Assembly: GCF_000519305.1 (NCBI RefSeq)
Contig: NZ_JAFG01000010.1
Coordinates: forward strand, 62,001 to 126,000
Origin: Mesorhizobium ciceri WSM4083
GTDB taxonomy: Bacteria > Pseudomonadota > Alphaproteobacteria > Rhizobiales > Rhizobiaceae
Length of the DNA stretch: 64,000 nucleotides
Direction of reading: 5' to 3'
The notes beneath the pieces were generated by a model. The model was not told the origin of the DNA, searched no databases, and saw only the letters and a program-made list of their open reading frames with translations. Numbering within the stretch: the stretch's first letter is position 1; each line of letters begins with the position of its first letter. This document shows, one piece after another, positions 34,428 to 42,738 of this stretch. Made by a program: the position numbers and the translations under genes.

Positions 34428-34861
34428 ACCGGCAACCGCACGCAAAATCTCGCGAGATCATCGTCGCCAGCGCCATCGAGCAGGTGGTGGGGGAACTCAG
34501 GCTGATCGATGTCGCCGACTACATCGCCTTTATCCGGCTGGAGCATTTCGCGTGCCTGTCGGACCTGGTCGATTCAGCGGTCGAGTTATTCTTCATGCCG
34601 GGCACTCTGCGGCTCGGCCATGGTGGTGAGGCGCATGTCGACTGGAGCGGCAGCCCGCGCATCGTGCTCGATCTGGAACTGAGGCCGCCCGGCGTCACCG
34701 TCTATTTCCAGCTGACGCTGAGCGAGCTCGGCGCTTCGGTGGCGGTCAACTACGTGTCGTTCGAGAAGCCGGGCGAAGACCCGGAGCACAATACGGCGCT
34801 GCTCGAGGCGGTGATCGAAGAGGCGCGTATCCGCAAGGTCGAGCCGCTCGCCTATCGCTGA
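34424..34861 (+). CDS. Small protein of unknown function coupled to flhB
   Basis: 145 residues, soluble, mixed alpha/beta, no signal peptide or membrane helix. Visible segments are ASAIEQVVGELRLIDVADYI, FMPGTLRLGHGGEAHVDWSG and VTVYFQLTLSELGASVAVN. The ATG overlaps the flhB stop by four bases, so it is translated with flhB and belongs to the motA operon. S. meliloti also has a small uncharacterised gene between visR and flhB. I do not recognise the family. A chaperone or regulator for the export apparatus or switch is possible but only a guess. Confidence 0.8.
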   Translation: MNRQPHAKSREIIVASAIEQVVGELRLIDVADYIAFIRLEHFACLSDLVDSAVELFFMPGTLRLGHGGEAHVDWSGSPRIVLDLELRPPGVTVYFQLTLSELGASVAVNYVSFEKPGEDPEHNTALLEAVIEEARIRKVEPLAYR

Positions 34862-34895
34862 CCGTCGGTCGCTTTCGAAGCGCTGCCGAATTCCC

Positions 34896-35666
34896 CTATT
34901 CGATCAAGCCCAGCCGCAGCGCCTTGGCAACGGCCTGGTTGCGATTGACGGCGTTGAGCTTTTGGGTCGACTGGGTCAGGTACTGGTTGGCGGTGTGCAC
35001 CGACAGTTTCAGGAGTCGCGCGATCTCCTCGCTGGTGTTGCCATTGGCGGTCAGCTTCAGGCATTCGAGTTCGCGCTTGGAGATTGCGCGCATGCGGCCG
35101 GCATCGCCCGGACGGATGCGGGCGACGGCGGCGAATAGCGAAAAGCAGCGGGCGTGTATTTCGTAGAGCGCATCCTGCTGCAAGGTCATCTCCGAGCCCA
35201 GGAACACGACAAGGCCGCATTGGCCGCGGTCGGCGTGCACGGGAAAAGCGATGCCGCTGGTTCCGGGCGCCAGCGCCGGCATCCGCTCGGTCCAGGCGAG
35301 ATTGCCAAGCAGCTCCGCCATGGCGGCGACGCCGTCATCCGTCCACCAGCGCGGTTCGGTCGAGAGGCGGGTGTGGCGCACGATCTCCTCGCCGTTGGCG
35401 CCTGAGATGAACTTGGTGGCCACGGCAATGCCGGGATAGTCGGAATCAAAGCATGGCACGAGCCGCGCCCGCTCGGGCGAGGGGCTTACGAAGAAGAGGC
35501 CGAAAGCCGAGGCATTCATGTCAACGGCGATCCAGCGGCAGCGGCGCACGGCATCGGGAATGGTGACGGCGTGATGGGTTTCGGAGCCAAGGGTGAAGGC
35601 CCCGAACGGGTTGCGCTGCTCGTTGAAAAGGGCTTCGGCCGTTTCCTTGATATCGGCGTGTTTCAA
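34896..35666 (-). CDS. visR: LuxR-type master regulator of motility VisR (TTG start)
   Basis: 256 residues. The N-terminal 180 residues resemble an autoinducer-binding-like ligand domain (FGLFFVSPSPERARLVPCFD; GIAFPVHADRGQCGLVVFLG). The C-terminal LuxR/FixJ helix-turn-helix is clear: SKRELECLKLTANGNTSEEI, ARLLKLSVHTANQYLTQ. With VisN it is the top regulator of flagella and chemotaxis in S. meliloti, acting as a heterodimer. The start is TTG at 35666, overlapping the visN stop (TTGA), with AGGAG nine bases upstream; no ATG is suitably placed. Convergent with the flhB operon, 34 bases apart. Confidence 0.9.
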   Translation of the reverse strand: MKHADIKETAEALFNEQRNPFGAFTLGSETHHAVTIPDAVRRCRWIAVDMNASAFGLFFVSPSPERARLVPCFDSDYPGIAVATKFISGANGEEIVRHTRLSTEPRWWTDDGVAAMAELLGNLAWTERMPALAPGTSGIAFPVHADRGQCGLVVFLGSEMTLQQDALYEIHARCFSLFAAVARIRPGDAGRMRAISKRELECLKLTANGNTSEEIARLLKLSVHTANQYLTQSTQKLNAVNRNQAVAKALRLGLIE

Positions 35667-36373
35667 ATGATGCCGCTCCTGATCGCCGTGGCGATGGCCA
35701 TCGCGCGGTTGCTGGCCGCGAATTTCTGGATGGCGTGGGTGATGTAGCTGTTGACGGTGTTTGAGGAGACGCCAAGTATGACGGCGACCTCGTCGGTGGT
35801 CTTGCCTTCGGAAACCCAGAACAGGCATTCGCGCTCGCGATCCGATAGCGGATCCTGCATGGCGGCGGCGGCAATCAGTTGCGGGATGTGCGAGAGCGCG
35901 TAGCAGCATTTCAGTTGCGCCCGCATCAACGCTGGCTGGTCGATGCTGCCGGCGGTCGCCGCAGAGAACAGGGCGAACAGGCGCTGGCGACCGACATTAA
36001 GGCGCAGCGAATAGATCTCGGCATGGCCGAGAACGTCGAGAAGTCGGGCTTCCTCGCCGGTGACCAATCCGCCTGCTTCAGGTGCCCGGGATGCCACCAG
36101 CGGCTGTGGGCGGATGCCCGGCGCGACAGTGAGCGCGCCTTGCGCAAGCCCGGCGATCAGCCGCTTGCCGATCAGTTCGATGGCATCGAAAATCCAGTTG
36201 GAGGAGACGATGCGCGCATCGTTGCGGTCCTGGTCGTGGACAATGGCGACCAACATGTAGCTGTCGGCGCCGATCTCGGCGGTCAGTTGCATGAAAAAGC
36301 TGGTGAGATCGCCGCGCGACGTCAGGCGCGAGCCCAATGTGTCGGATTGAAGAACTGCGGCGGGACTGCTCAT
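35663..36373 (-). CDS. visN: LuxR-type master regulator of motility VisN
   Basis: 236 residues. Ligand-type N-terminal domain (about 20-165; ADSYMLVAIVHDQDRNDARI) and a LuxR helix-turn-helix at the C-terminus (LSDRERECLFWVSEGKTTDE; VILGVSSNTVNSYITHAIQK). Partner of VisR, cotranscribed and translationally coupled to it. No strong Shine-Dalgarno precedes the ATG. The promoter should lie in the 552 bases upstream (36374-36925). Confidence 0.9.
   Translation of the reverse strand: MSSPAAVLQSDTLGSRLTSRGDLTSFFMQLTAEIGADSYMLVAIVHDQDRNDARIVSSNWIFDAIELIGKRLIAGLAQGALTVAPGIRPQPLVASRAPEAGGLVTGEEARLLDVLGHAEIYSLRLNVGRQRLFALFSAATAGSIDQPALMRAQLKCCYALSHIPQLIAAAAMQDPLSDRERECLFWVSEGKTTDEVAVILGVSSNTVNSYITHAIQKFAASNRAMAIATAIRSGII
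35676..35680 (-). promoter_or_regulatory. Ribosome-binding site fixing the visR TTG start
   Basis: AGGAG on the minus strand lies inside the last codons of visN, nine bases before TTG at 35666. Confidence 0.65.
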
Positions 36374-36925
36374 TCTTGTTGCTTTTGGCCGGAATCGTTT
36401 CTGCTGTCCGGATGCTGGAAGCCAGCCGCCGAACCCGAATACGCATTACTTTGACGAAGACACACGCGTGGCGCAGGGCTGCGCCGAACCAAATCCCGAA
36501 TCCATTCAGGGAACGCGAAGCCGTCCGCGTCTGGTGCCGGAAAAGCTCCGGAACAAGAGACTTTGGGTGGTCGCCGCGCCCCCCGAGGACCGGCTGATTC
36601 GGGTCTAATCTACCCGCAGTTGAATCTGACATCAAACGCGATTTGACAAAATCGAATCCGATGGACTCAGGTGCGACTCAGAGGTCGGTTTTCGCGCCTT
36701 GGACAGAAGACCGGGACGCGAAAGCCTTCGCCGGCCATCTCGGCGGCTGGTCGATTTCGCCAGGCTCGGGAGCATTGAACAGATGGGCGCGCCGGTTGCT
36801 GTGCCGAAGGCTGGTGCCTTGGCCCGATAGTGGGAGCCGGGCGATGTTGCCGCCCGGTCCCGGTGGTCCTTTGCTTATGCCTGTCGTTGTCCCAAAATCG
36901 CTGGATGCTCGTGGACGACAGGCAT
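36374..36925. other. 552-bp intergenic region upstream of visN and downstream of aphA
   Basis: No convincing gene. An open frame at 36643-36966 (+) has low-complexity, Arg/Pro-rich content and overlaps the end of aphA, so it was not accepted. The left part must hold the visNR promoter. Small dyads are present: CGATTT-gaca-AAATCG at 36639-36654, and CCGGGCG/CGCCCGG with a seven-base loop at 36837-36857. The second lies about 70-90 bases beyond the aphA stop and could end its transcript, though no T tract follows. Confidence 0.5.
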
Positions 36926-37957
36926 TTACCGATCCTCGAACCCGGTCAGCACGCCGACGGCATTGACGCCGATCTCCTCGACGGCATAGCCGCCTTCCAT
37001 GACGAACAGCGTCGGCAGGCCGAGCCTGGCGATGCGGCGGCCGATCTTGGGATAATCGGAGGTCTTCAGCTTGAACTGGCTGATCGGGTCCTTCTCGAAC
37101 GTATCGACACCCAGCGAGACGATGACGACATCCGGTGCATAAGCGGTGAGCCTGGCGCAGGCATCTTCGAGCGAGGCGTTCCATGCATCCCAGTCGGTGC
37201 CGAAGGGCATCGGATAGTTGATGTTGAAGCCTTCGCCGGCACCCGCGCCGCGTTCGTCGGCATGGCCGAGGAAGAACGGGTACTCGACCATCGGATCGCC
37301 ATGCAGATTGAGCACCTGGACGTCGGCACGGTCGTAGAAGATCTCCTGCGTGCCGTTGCCGTGGTGGTAGTCGACATCGAGGATCGAGATGCGTTTGGCG
37401 CCCTGGTCGCGGAACCATTGCGCGGCGACGGCGGCGTTGTTGATGTAGCAATAGCCGCCCATGAAGCCGGCCCCGGCATGGTGGCCGGGCGGACGGCAGA
37501 GCGCGAAGGCCGAAGCCTCGCCATCCTTGACCAGGCCGGCGGCGGTCAGCGCCACGTCGTAGGAAGACTTGATCGCAGCCCAGGTGCCTTCGACGAAGGT
37601 GGCGCCGGCATCGAAGGAATAATAGCCGAGCAGCGCGTCGATGCGTTTTGGCGGCACGTCGCCGCGCAGGCCGCGCGTCGGCCAGGTGAAGGGCATCGCC
37701 GTGCCCGTGAGGCCTGCTTCCAGCCATTGCGGCCAGACCGTCGGGAGAAAGTCGATATAGTCCGATTTGTGGATCCGCTTGGCGGCGGCGAGGTCATGTT
37801 CGTGCGGCGCGATGATGGGACCCAGCTTCTCGCTTTCGACTCGTGCCTTGATGAATTCGGCCCGCGATGGCTTTTCGAAACCCGGCACGATGGCTGATGT
37901 GACCAGTTCCATTTGACCGGCATGGCCGGCGTGAAGGGGGGAGAAAACAGTCTTCAT
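36926..37957 (-). CDS. aphA: Acetylpolyamine aminohydrolase-like class II histone-deacetylase-family enzyme
   Basis: 343 residues, zinc-dependent deacetylase fold. Active-site motifs: CRPPGHHAG (histidine pair), ILDVDYHHGNGTQ (zinc ligands Asp and His), VSLGVDTFEKDPI (third ligand Asp) and EGGYAVEEIG (catalytic Tyr). The whole sequence closely resembles, from memory, the Mycoplana ramosa acetylpolyamine amidohydrolase (341 residues), including FALCRPPGHHAG and the SLGVDTFE-DPIS segment. It would remove acetyl groups from acetylputrescine, acetylcadaverine or acetylspermidine in the cytoplasm. Start ATG 37957 with AGAGGA just upstream. Next to a TetR gene and a polyamine-type ABC transporter. 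Confidence 0.85.
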   Translation of the reverse strand: MKTVFSPLHAGHAGQMELVTSAIVPGFEKPSRAEFIKARVESEKLGPIIAPHEHDLAAAKRIHKSDYIDFLPTVWPQWLEAGLTGTAMPFTWPTRGLRGDVPPKRIDALLGYYSFDAGATFVEGTWAAIKSSYDVALTAAGLVKDGEASAFALCRPPGHHAGAGFMGGYCYINNAAVAAQWFRDQGAKRISILDVDYHHGNGTQEIFYDRADVQVLNLHGDPMVEYPFFLGHADERGAGAGEGFNINYPMPFGTDWDAWNASLEDACARLTAYAPDVVIVSLGVDTFEKDPISQFKLKTSDYPKIGRRIARLGLPTLFVMEGGYAVEEIGVNAVGVLTGFEDR

Positions 37958-37983
37958 AAATTCCTCTCGAAGTGTGAAATCAG

Positions 37984-38640
37984 TCAAGATTCAAGATTGA
38001 GATAAGGGCTCACCAGAGCGAGCCACATTCTTTCCACATCGTCCTCGATGAGGTCGTATGTCTTGCGGTCTCTTTTCAGCCCGACAAGCCGGCAGGCGTG
38101 CCCGACGTCCATCATCAGCTCGCCGAGCCGGCTGGCGATCTTGTCTTCAAGCGCCGGGTTCACATGCTGCAGCCATGCGGCGTAGAGCGCGATGATCTGC
38201 TCGTCATATTCGTTCTGGATCGGCCTGAGGTCGGCGTTGCCTGAAATGGCCTCGATCACCGGCATCAGGCTGGCGTTTTCGAGGTAGAGTCTGGACGTGT
38301 CGATGAAGAGCTTGCGCACTTCGCGCCGAAACTCTTCACGGTTGGTGGGCGGGGCGACCTTGATACGCTTGGCGATCACCTCGGGAAAGGATGACAGCCA
38401 GCGCCGGGCGAGGTCCAGAAGAATGGCTTCCTTGTTGGGGAAGTATTGGTAGATCGAACCAACCGACAAGCCTGCGCGCTGCGCAATGGCGAGCGTCGTC
38501 GGCGTCTTGGTTCCTTGCTCGCGCGTCAAGACCAGCGCTGCGTCGAGAATCCGGTCGACCACCTTGCTGGAGCGTTGTTGCCGCGGCTGTTTGCGCGGTT
38601 CGAGCGCTATCCTGGTTTTGCGGTCGAGACTGCGCTTCAC
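37984..38640 (-). CDS. TetR-family transcriptional regulator
   Basis: 218 residues from a GTG at 38640. The TetR helix-turn-helix is seen at about 28-75 (VVDRILDAALVLTREQGTKT; LAIAQRAGLSVGSIYQYFPN), followed by a helical ligand-binding domain. The GTG is preferred because GAGGA lies nine bases upstream; earlier ATG codons (38676, 38703) lack such a site. It sits between the deacetylase gene (27 bases downstream, same strand) and the divergent amidohydrolase. It probably represses the locus and responds to the transported compound; this is inferred from position. Confidence 0.85.
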   Translation of the reverse strand: MKRSLDRKTRIALEPRKQPRQQRSSKVVDRILDAALVLTREQGTKTPTTLAIAQRAGLSVGSIYQYFPNKEAILLDLARRWLSSFPEVIAKRIKVAPPTNREEFRREVRKLFIDTSRLYLENASLMPVIEAISGNADLRPIQNEYDEQIIALYAAWLQHVNPALEDKIASRLGELMMDVGHACRLVGLKRDRKTYDLIEDDVERMWLALVSPYLNLES

Positions 38641-38699
38641 GGCTTGATGTCCTCGTTCCCCGCCCGGTCTCAACATGGTGGGAGCTTGCTGTCCGCAAT

Positions 38700-38724
38700 A
38701 CATTCCAGATTCGGTATGTTGACA
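38700..38724. promoter_or_regulatory. Candidate TetR operator overlapping a consensus -35 box
   Basis: Imperfect palindrome ACATTCC-AGATTC-GGTATGT (38700-38719, six of seven positions match) runs into a perfect TTGACA at 38719-38724 directed toward the amidohydrolase gene. The -10 box is weak (CATTCT, 18-base spacing). Overlap of a palindrome with a -35 box, next to a tetR gene, is the arrangement expected for repression. Confidence 0.45.
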
Positions 38725-38899
38725 AACGCGAATAATCAGTCGCATTCTTTATCCACGCTGCCTCTTGGGATGACAAGGGGAATTTCCAGGACAGCGCGCT
38801 GGCATTCTTTTTCGTCCCATGGCGCCGCTCCGGTGGAGTGGCAGGTCGTTGGACAAGAGGTTGTCGGTCTCAGTCAGTCGTCAAAAGCGCGGAGTCGCG

Positions 38900-40579
38900 A
38901 TGTCTGTCACAGGTGCGGGTCACAATGCGGATCTGATCGTCATCAATGGTCGTTTACTGACCATCGACGACGACAACCCCACCGCCGAGGCCGTCGCCGT
39001 CAAGGACGGCGCAATCATCGCCATCGGCAGCCGCGCCTCCATCGAAGAGTTCAAGGGACCGGCCACCAAGGTAATCGACGCCAAGGGCGGCTCCGTCCTG
39101 CCGGGTTTCATCGAAGCCCACATGCATCTGTTTTCGGGCGGGGCTGAGCTTGCCCACCTTCAACTCACCGGTATCCATGGCTTCGAGGCGCTGCAGAAGG
39201 CGATCCGCGACTATGCGCCGACCCGGCCCGACGCCAAGATGCTGGTCGGCCAGGGCGTCGACTACACCGTGCTCGGCAGCGAGCGGGTGACGCGCCATCA
39301 CCTCGACGCCATTTTGCCCGATCGTCCGTTCTGCATGGCGGCGCCCGACCATCACACCATGTGGGCCAACACCAAGGCGCTGGAAATGGCCGGCGTCCTG
39401 CAGGGGCGCACGCTTGGGCAGGGCAATGAGATCGTCATGGGCGACGACGGACTGGCCGCCGGTGAATTGCGCGAAGGCGAAGCCTTTGGCCCGGTGCTCG
39501 ACCTTGCCGGCGAAGGTCGGGTGCGGCTGGGGCTGTCGACCGGCGGCGAGCCGGACCCGATGCCGACCTCGGCCGAGCGGGACGCCGACCGCGACATCAT
39601 GCGGCGCGGGCTCGCCTGGTGCGCCCGCCACGGCATCACCTCGATCCAGAACATGGACGGCAATCTCTATCAGCTCGAGCTGCTGGCCGAGATCGAAGCC
39701 GAGGAAGGCTTGCCCTGCCGCGTCAAGATCCCGTTCCACTACAAGAATTTCATGACGCTCGACATGCTCGACAAGGCGTCCGATATGGCCGAACGCTACA
39801 ACAGCGAATGGCTGTCGTCGGGCATGGTCAAGGTGTTCTACGACGGCGTTCTCGATTCCTGGACCGCTGTCATGGTCGAGCCCTATGCCGACCGCCCGGA
39901 CTGGGTTGGCGAGCCGCTGTTCACGCCGCAACAATTCATCGATCTGGCCGTCGCGGTCGACAGACGCGGGTTGCAGATCGCCGTGCACTCGATCGGCGAC
40001 GGCGCGGTGCGCGCGGTGCTCGACGGTTATGAGGCGGCGCAGAAGGCGAACGGCAAGCGCGACAGCCGTCACCGGGTCGAGCACATCGAGGTCACCACCA
40101 CTTCGGACGTGCCGCGTTTCGCCGAACTCGGCGTCATTGCCTCCATGCAACCGCCGCATCCGCCCGGCGCCATGGATTTTCCGTTGGAGCCGACGGTGTC
40201 GCGCATCGGACCGGCACGCTGGCCGCTGAGCTATGCCTGGCGGACCTTGAAGGATGCCGGCGCGCATGTCGTCTTCGCATCCGATTGGCCGGTGTCGCCG
40301 ATCGATCCGATCCTGGGCATTCAGGCGGCAGTGTTGCGCAAACCGTGGGCAGAAAGCGACCCGGACCAGAGTTTCTCACTGCATGAAGCGGTCGCCGGTT
40401 ACACGATCGAGGGCGCCTACGCCGAATTCGCCGAGCACCGCAAGGGCAAGCTGAAATCAGGCTACATGGCCGATCTGGTGGTTTTGTCGATGGATATCGA
40501 GAACACCGCCCCGGCCGATCTGCACAAGGTGCGGCCGGTGACGACGATTTGCGGCGGCAAGATCACCTATCAGGCCTGA
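38900..40579 (+). CDS. YtcJ/Amidohydro_3-type metal-dependent amidohydrolase
   Basis: 559 residues. Metal-ligand motif FIEAHMHLF near 73-81, and later HSIGDGAVRAV, HRVEHIEV and FASDWPVSPIDP, the order seen in the YtcJ/LAF3-like amidohydrolase_3 family. Cytoplasmic hydrolase of amide or related bonds; exact substrate unknown. Start ATG 38900 with GGAG five bases upstream. Divergent from the tetR gene and 141 bases before the ABC transporter operon. Confidence 0.88.
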   Translation: MSVTGAGHNADLIVINGRLLTIDDDNPTAEAVAVKDGAIIAIGSRASIEEFKGPATKVIDAKGGSVLPGFIEAHMHLFSGGAELAHLQLTGIHGFEALQKAIRDYAPTRPDAKMLVGQGVDYTVLGSERVTRHHLDAILPDRPFCMAAPDHHTMWANTKALEMAGVLQGRTLGQGNEIVMGDDGLAAGELREGEAFGPVLDLAGEGRVRLGLSTGGEPDPMPTSAERDADRDIMRRGLAWCARHGITSIQNMDGNLYQLELLAEIEAEEGLPCRVKIPFHYKNFMTLDMLDKASDMAERYNSEWLSSGMVKVFYDGVLDSWTAVMVEPYADRPDWVGEPLFTPQQFIDLAVAVDRRGLQIAVHSIGDGAVRAVLDGYEAAQKANGKRDSRHRVEHIEVTTTSDVPRFAELGVIASMQPPHPPGAMDFPLEPTVSRIGPARWPLSYAWRTLKDAGAHVVFASDWPVSPIDPILGIQAAVLRKPWAESDPDQSFSLHEAVAGYTIEGAYAEFAEHRKGKLKSGYMADLVVLSMDIENTAPADLHKVRPVTTICGGKITYQA

Positions 40580-40720
40580 CTATGGCATGGGGCTTGCAGG
40601 CCTCAAAGACTGACTGAACTGTAACCCAATGCCGGGCTTGCCAACCCACCGGCCATGTGGTCACATCGAACAGGGGAAGAGCTCCGCCAGCAAGAGCGGA
40701 GTCAACAGTGAGGCGTAATC

Positions 40721-41815
40721 GTGCCGGACAAACCGGATCGGAATGCGATTGAAGTAGTAAACGTCAGCAAAATTTTCGGATCAGGTGAGGGGCAGGTAGC
40801 TGCCCTCGACACGGTCTCTGTATCTATCCGCGAGAACGAATTCTTCACGTTGCTGGGGCCATCCGGCTGCGGCAAGACGACGTTGCTCAGGCTGATCGCC
40901 GGCTTCGACTTTCCAACCGCCGGTGAAATCCTGCTCTACGGCCAGGACATCGCGCCGCTGCCGCCCTTCAAGCGGCCGGTCAACACCGTTTTCCAGTCCT
41001 ATGCGCTCTTCCCCCACATGACGGTCGCCGACAATATCGGCTTTGGCCTGGAAATGCTGGGCAAGCCGAAGGCCGAGATCAAGGCGCGCGTCGCCGAGAT
41101 GCTGAAGCTGGTCAAGATGGAGGCACTCGCCGGTCGTCGCACCAGCCAGATCTCCGGCGGCCAGCAACAGCGCGTGGCCTTGGCCCGCGCCTTGGCACCG
41201 CAGCCGAAGGTGCTTTTGCTCGACGAGCCTTTGTCCGCACTCGACTACAAGCTGCGCAAGGAGATGCAGATCGAGTTGAAGCGGCTGCAGCACGAGACCG
41301 GCATCACCTTCATCTTCGTCACCCACGACCAGGAAGAAGCGCTGACCATGTCCGACCGCATCGCTGTCATGTCATCGGGCAAGATCCTCCAGGTCGGTTC
41401 GCCCTGGGATATCTACGACAAGCCGGCCGAACGCTTCGTCGCCGACTTCATCGGTGAAACCAACTTCCTCACCGCCGCCATCAGCGAGATGGCCAACGGC
41501 AAGGCGCGCGCCACGCTCAAGTCCGGTGCGACCATCGAGGCGACCGTGGCCCAGGGTTTCCAGCCCAAACCCAACGCCACGGTGGTGGTTCGGCCCGAAC
41601 ACGCCAAGCTGACCAAGGCCAAGGGCGAACTCTCGGGGACGGTCGAGAACATCGTCTATTTCGGTACCGACACCCACATCCATGTTCATCTCGACAGTGG
41701 CGAACTCTTCACCGTACGCCAGCAGAACACGCGCAGCGCGGGCTGCGGTTTCGAGAAGGGCGACAAGGTCGGCATCCTCATCGGCAACGATGCCGCCCAG
41801 GTTCTGAAGGACTGA
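40721..41815 (+). CDS. PotA-type ABC transporter ATP-binding protein
   Basis: 364 residues. Walker A GPSGCGKT at 46-53, signature ISGGQQQRVALARAL, Walker B VLLLDEPLSALDYKLRKE, H-loop THDQEEALTM, and a C-terminal TOBE domain (about 280-360, VVRPEHAKLTKAKGELSGTV). Closest type is the spermidine/putrescine PotA group. GTG start at 40721 with GAGG seven bases upstream. First of four transporter genes. Confidence 0.93.
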   Translation: MPDKPDRNAIEVVNVSKIFGSGEGQVAALDTVSVSIRENEFFTLLGPSGCGKTTLLRLIAGFDFPTAGEILLYGQDIAPLPPFKRPVNTVFQSYALFPHMTVADNIGFGLEMLGKPKAEIKARVAEMLKLVKMEALAGRRTSQISGGQQQRVALARALAPQPKVLLLDEPLSALDYKLRKEMQIELKRLQHETGITFIFVTHDQEEALTMSDRIAVMSSGKILQVGSPWDIYDKPAERFVADFIGETNFLTAAISEMANGKARATLKSGATIEATVAQGFQPKPNATVVVRPEHAKLTKAKGELSGTVENIVYFGTDTHIHVHLDSGELFTVRQQNTRSAGCGFEKGDKVGILIGNDAAQVLKD

Positions 41816-41817
41816 CG

Positions 41818-42738
41818 ATGGCGACCGCGGAAGAAGTCGCCAAGGCAGCGGAGCGGCGCGATGTCCGTGACCGCTGGCTTTTGTCAGCGCCAGCGCTGCT
41901 GGTCATTTTCCTCGCCGCGACCGGCCCCTTGCTGATCGTGCTCGTCTACTCGTTCCTGACGCCAGGCTCCTATGGCGACGTGAAGTGGCAGTTCTCGCCG
42001 GAAGCTTGGGTATCGGTGTTTCTGGAACGCGATATCTTCGACGACACGCTTTCGATCGCCGCCGCCCACGTCACCATCTTCCTGCGCTCGATCAAGCTCT
42101 CGGTGGTGACGACGATCGCCACTTTGGTGCTTGGTTTCCCGACCGCCTATTTCATGGCGACGCGCAGCGAAAAGACCCGCGATCTCTGGCTGTTCCTGAT
42201 TACCATTCCGTTCTGGACCAACCTTTTGATCCGCACCTTCGCGGTGCTGCAGATCATCCGCAACGAAGGCATCGTCAACACGATGCTGCTCAAGCTCGGC
42301 ATCATCTCGGCGCCCATCCAGATACTCTACACCGACACGGCGATCCTGATCGGCATGGCGTATGTCTACCTGCCGCTGATGGTGCTGCCGATCTATGCCA
42401 GCATGGAAAAGCTCGATTTCCGGTTGGTGGAGGCGGGGTACGACCTTTACGCGTCGCGCTTCCAGGTGCTGCGGCGGATCATCTTTCCGCTGGTCAAGCC
42501 GGGCGTCATCGCCGGCTCCATACTGGTCTTCATTCCAGCGCTTGGCGCCTATGTGACACCGAGCGTTCTTGGCGGCGGCAAGAACATGATGCTGTCCAAC
42601 CTGATCGAATTGCAGTTCGGGCAGGGTCGCAACTGGCCACTCGGCTCGGCGCTGTCGATCGCCGTCATGATCATCGTCATGGTGGCGCTGCTTGCCTATG
42701 TGCGCAATGCCGGCAAGTCGGGGGTGCGTCATGGCTAA
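41818..42738 (+). CDS. PotB-type ABC transporter permease
   Basis: 306 residues with six transmembrane helices. The cytoplasmic EAA loop is EAGYDLYASRFQVLRRIIFP, and PSVLGGGKNMMLSNLIELQF before the last helix is typical of PotB/PotH permeases. Two bases after the ATP-binding gene and overlapping the next permease gene by eight bases. Confidence 0.92.
   Translation: MATAEEVAKAAERRDVRDRWLLSAPALLVIFLAATGPLLIVLVYSFLTPGSYGDVKWQFSPEAWVSVFLERDIFDDTLSIAAAHVTIFLRSIKLSVVTTIATLVLGFPTAYFMATRSEKTRDLWLFLITIPFWTNLLIRTFAVLQIIRNEGIVNTMLLKLGIISAPIQILYTDTAILIGMAYVYLPLMVLPIYASMEKLDFRLVEAGYDLYASRFQVLRRIIFPLVKPGVIAGSILVFIPALGAYVTPSVLGGGKNMMLSNLIELQFGQGRNWPLGSALSIAVMIIVMVALLAYVRNAGKSGVRHG

Noticed and set aside
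36643..36966. Small plus-strand frame in the gap upstream of visN
   Set aside because: 107 codons of Arg/Pro/Ser-rich sequence running into the end of aphA; no Shine-Dalgarno and no motif.
37958..37987. TTG start for aphA overlapping the tetR stop (TTGA)
   Set aside because: The ATG at 37957 has AGAGGA at good spacing and matches the start of known acetylpolyamine amidohydrolases, so the longer form was not used.
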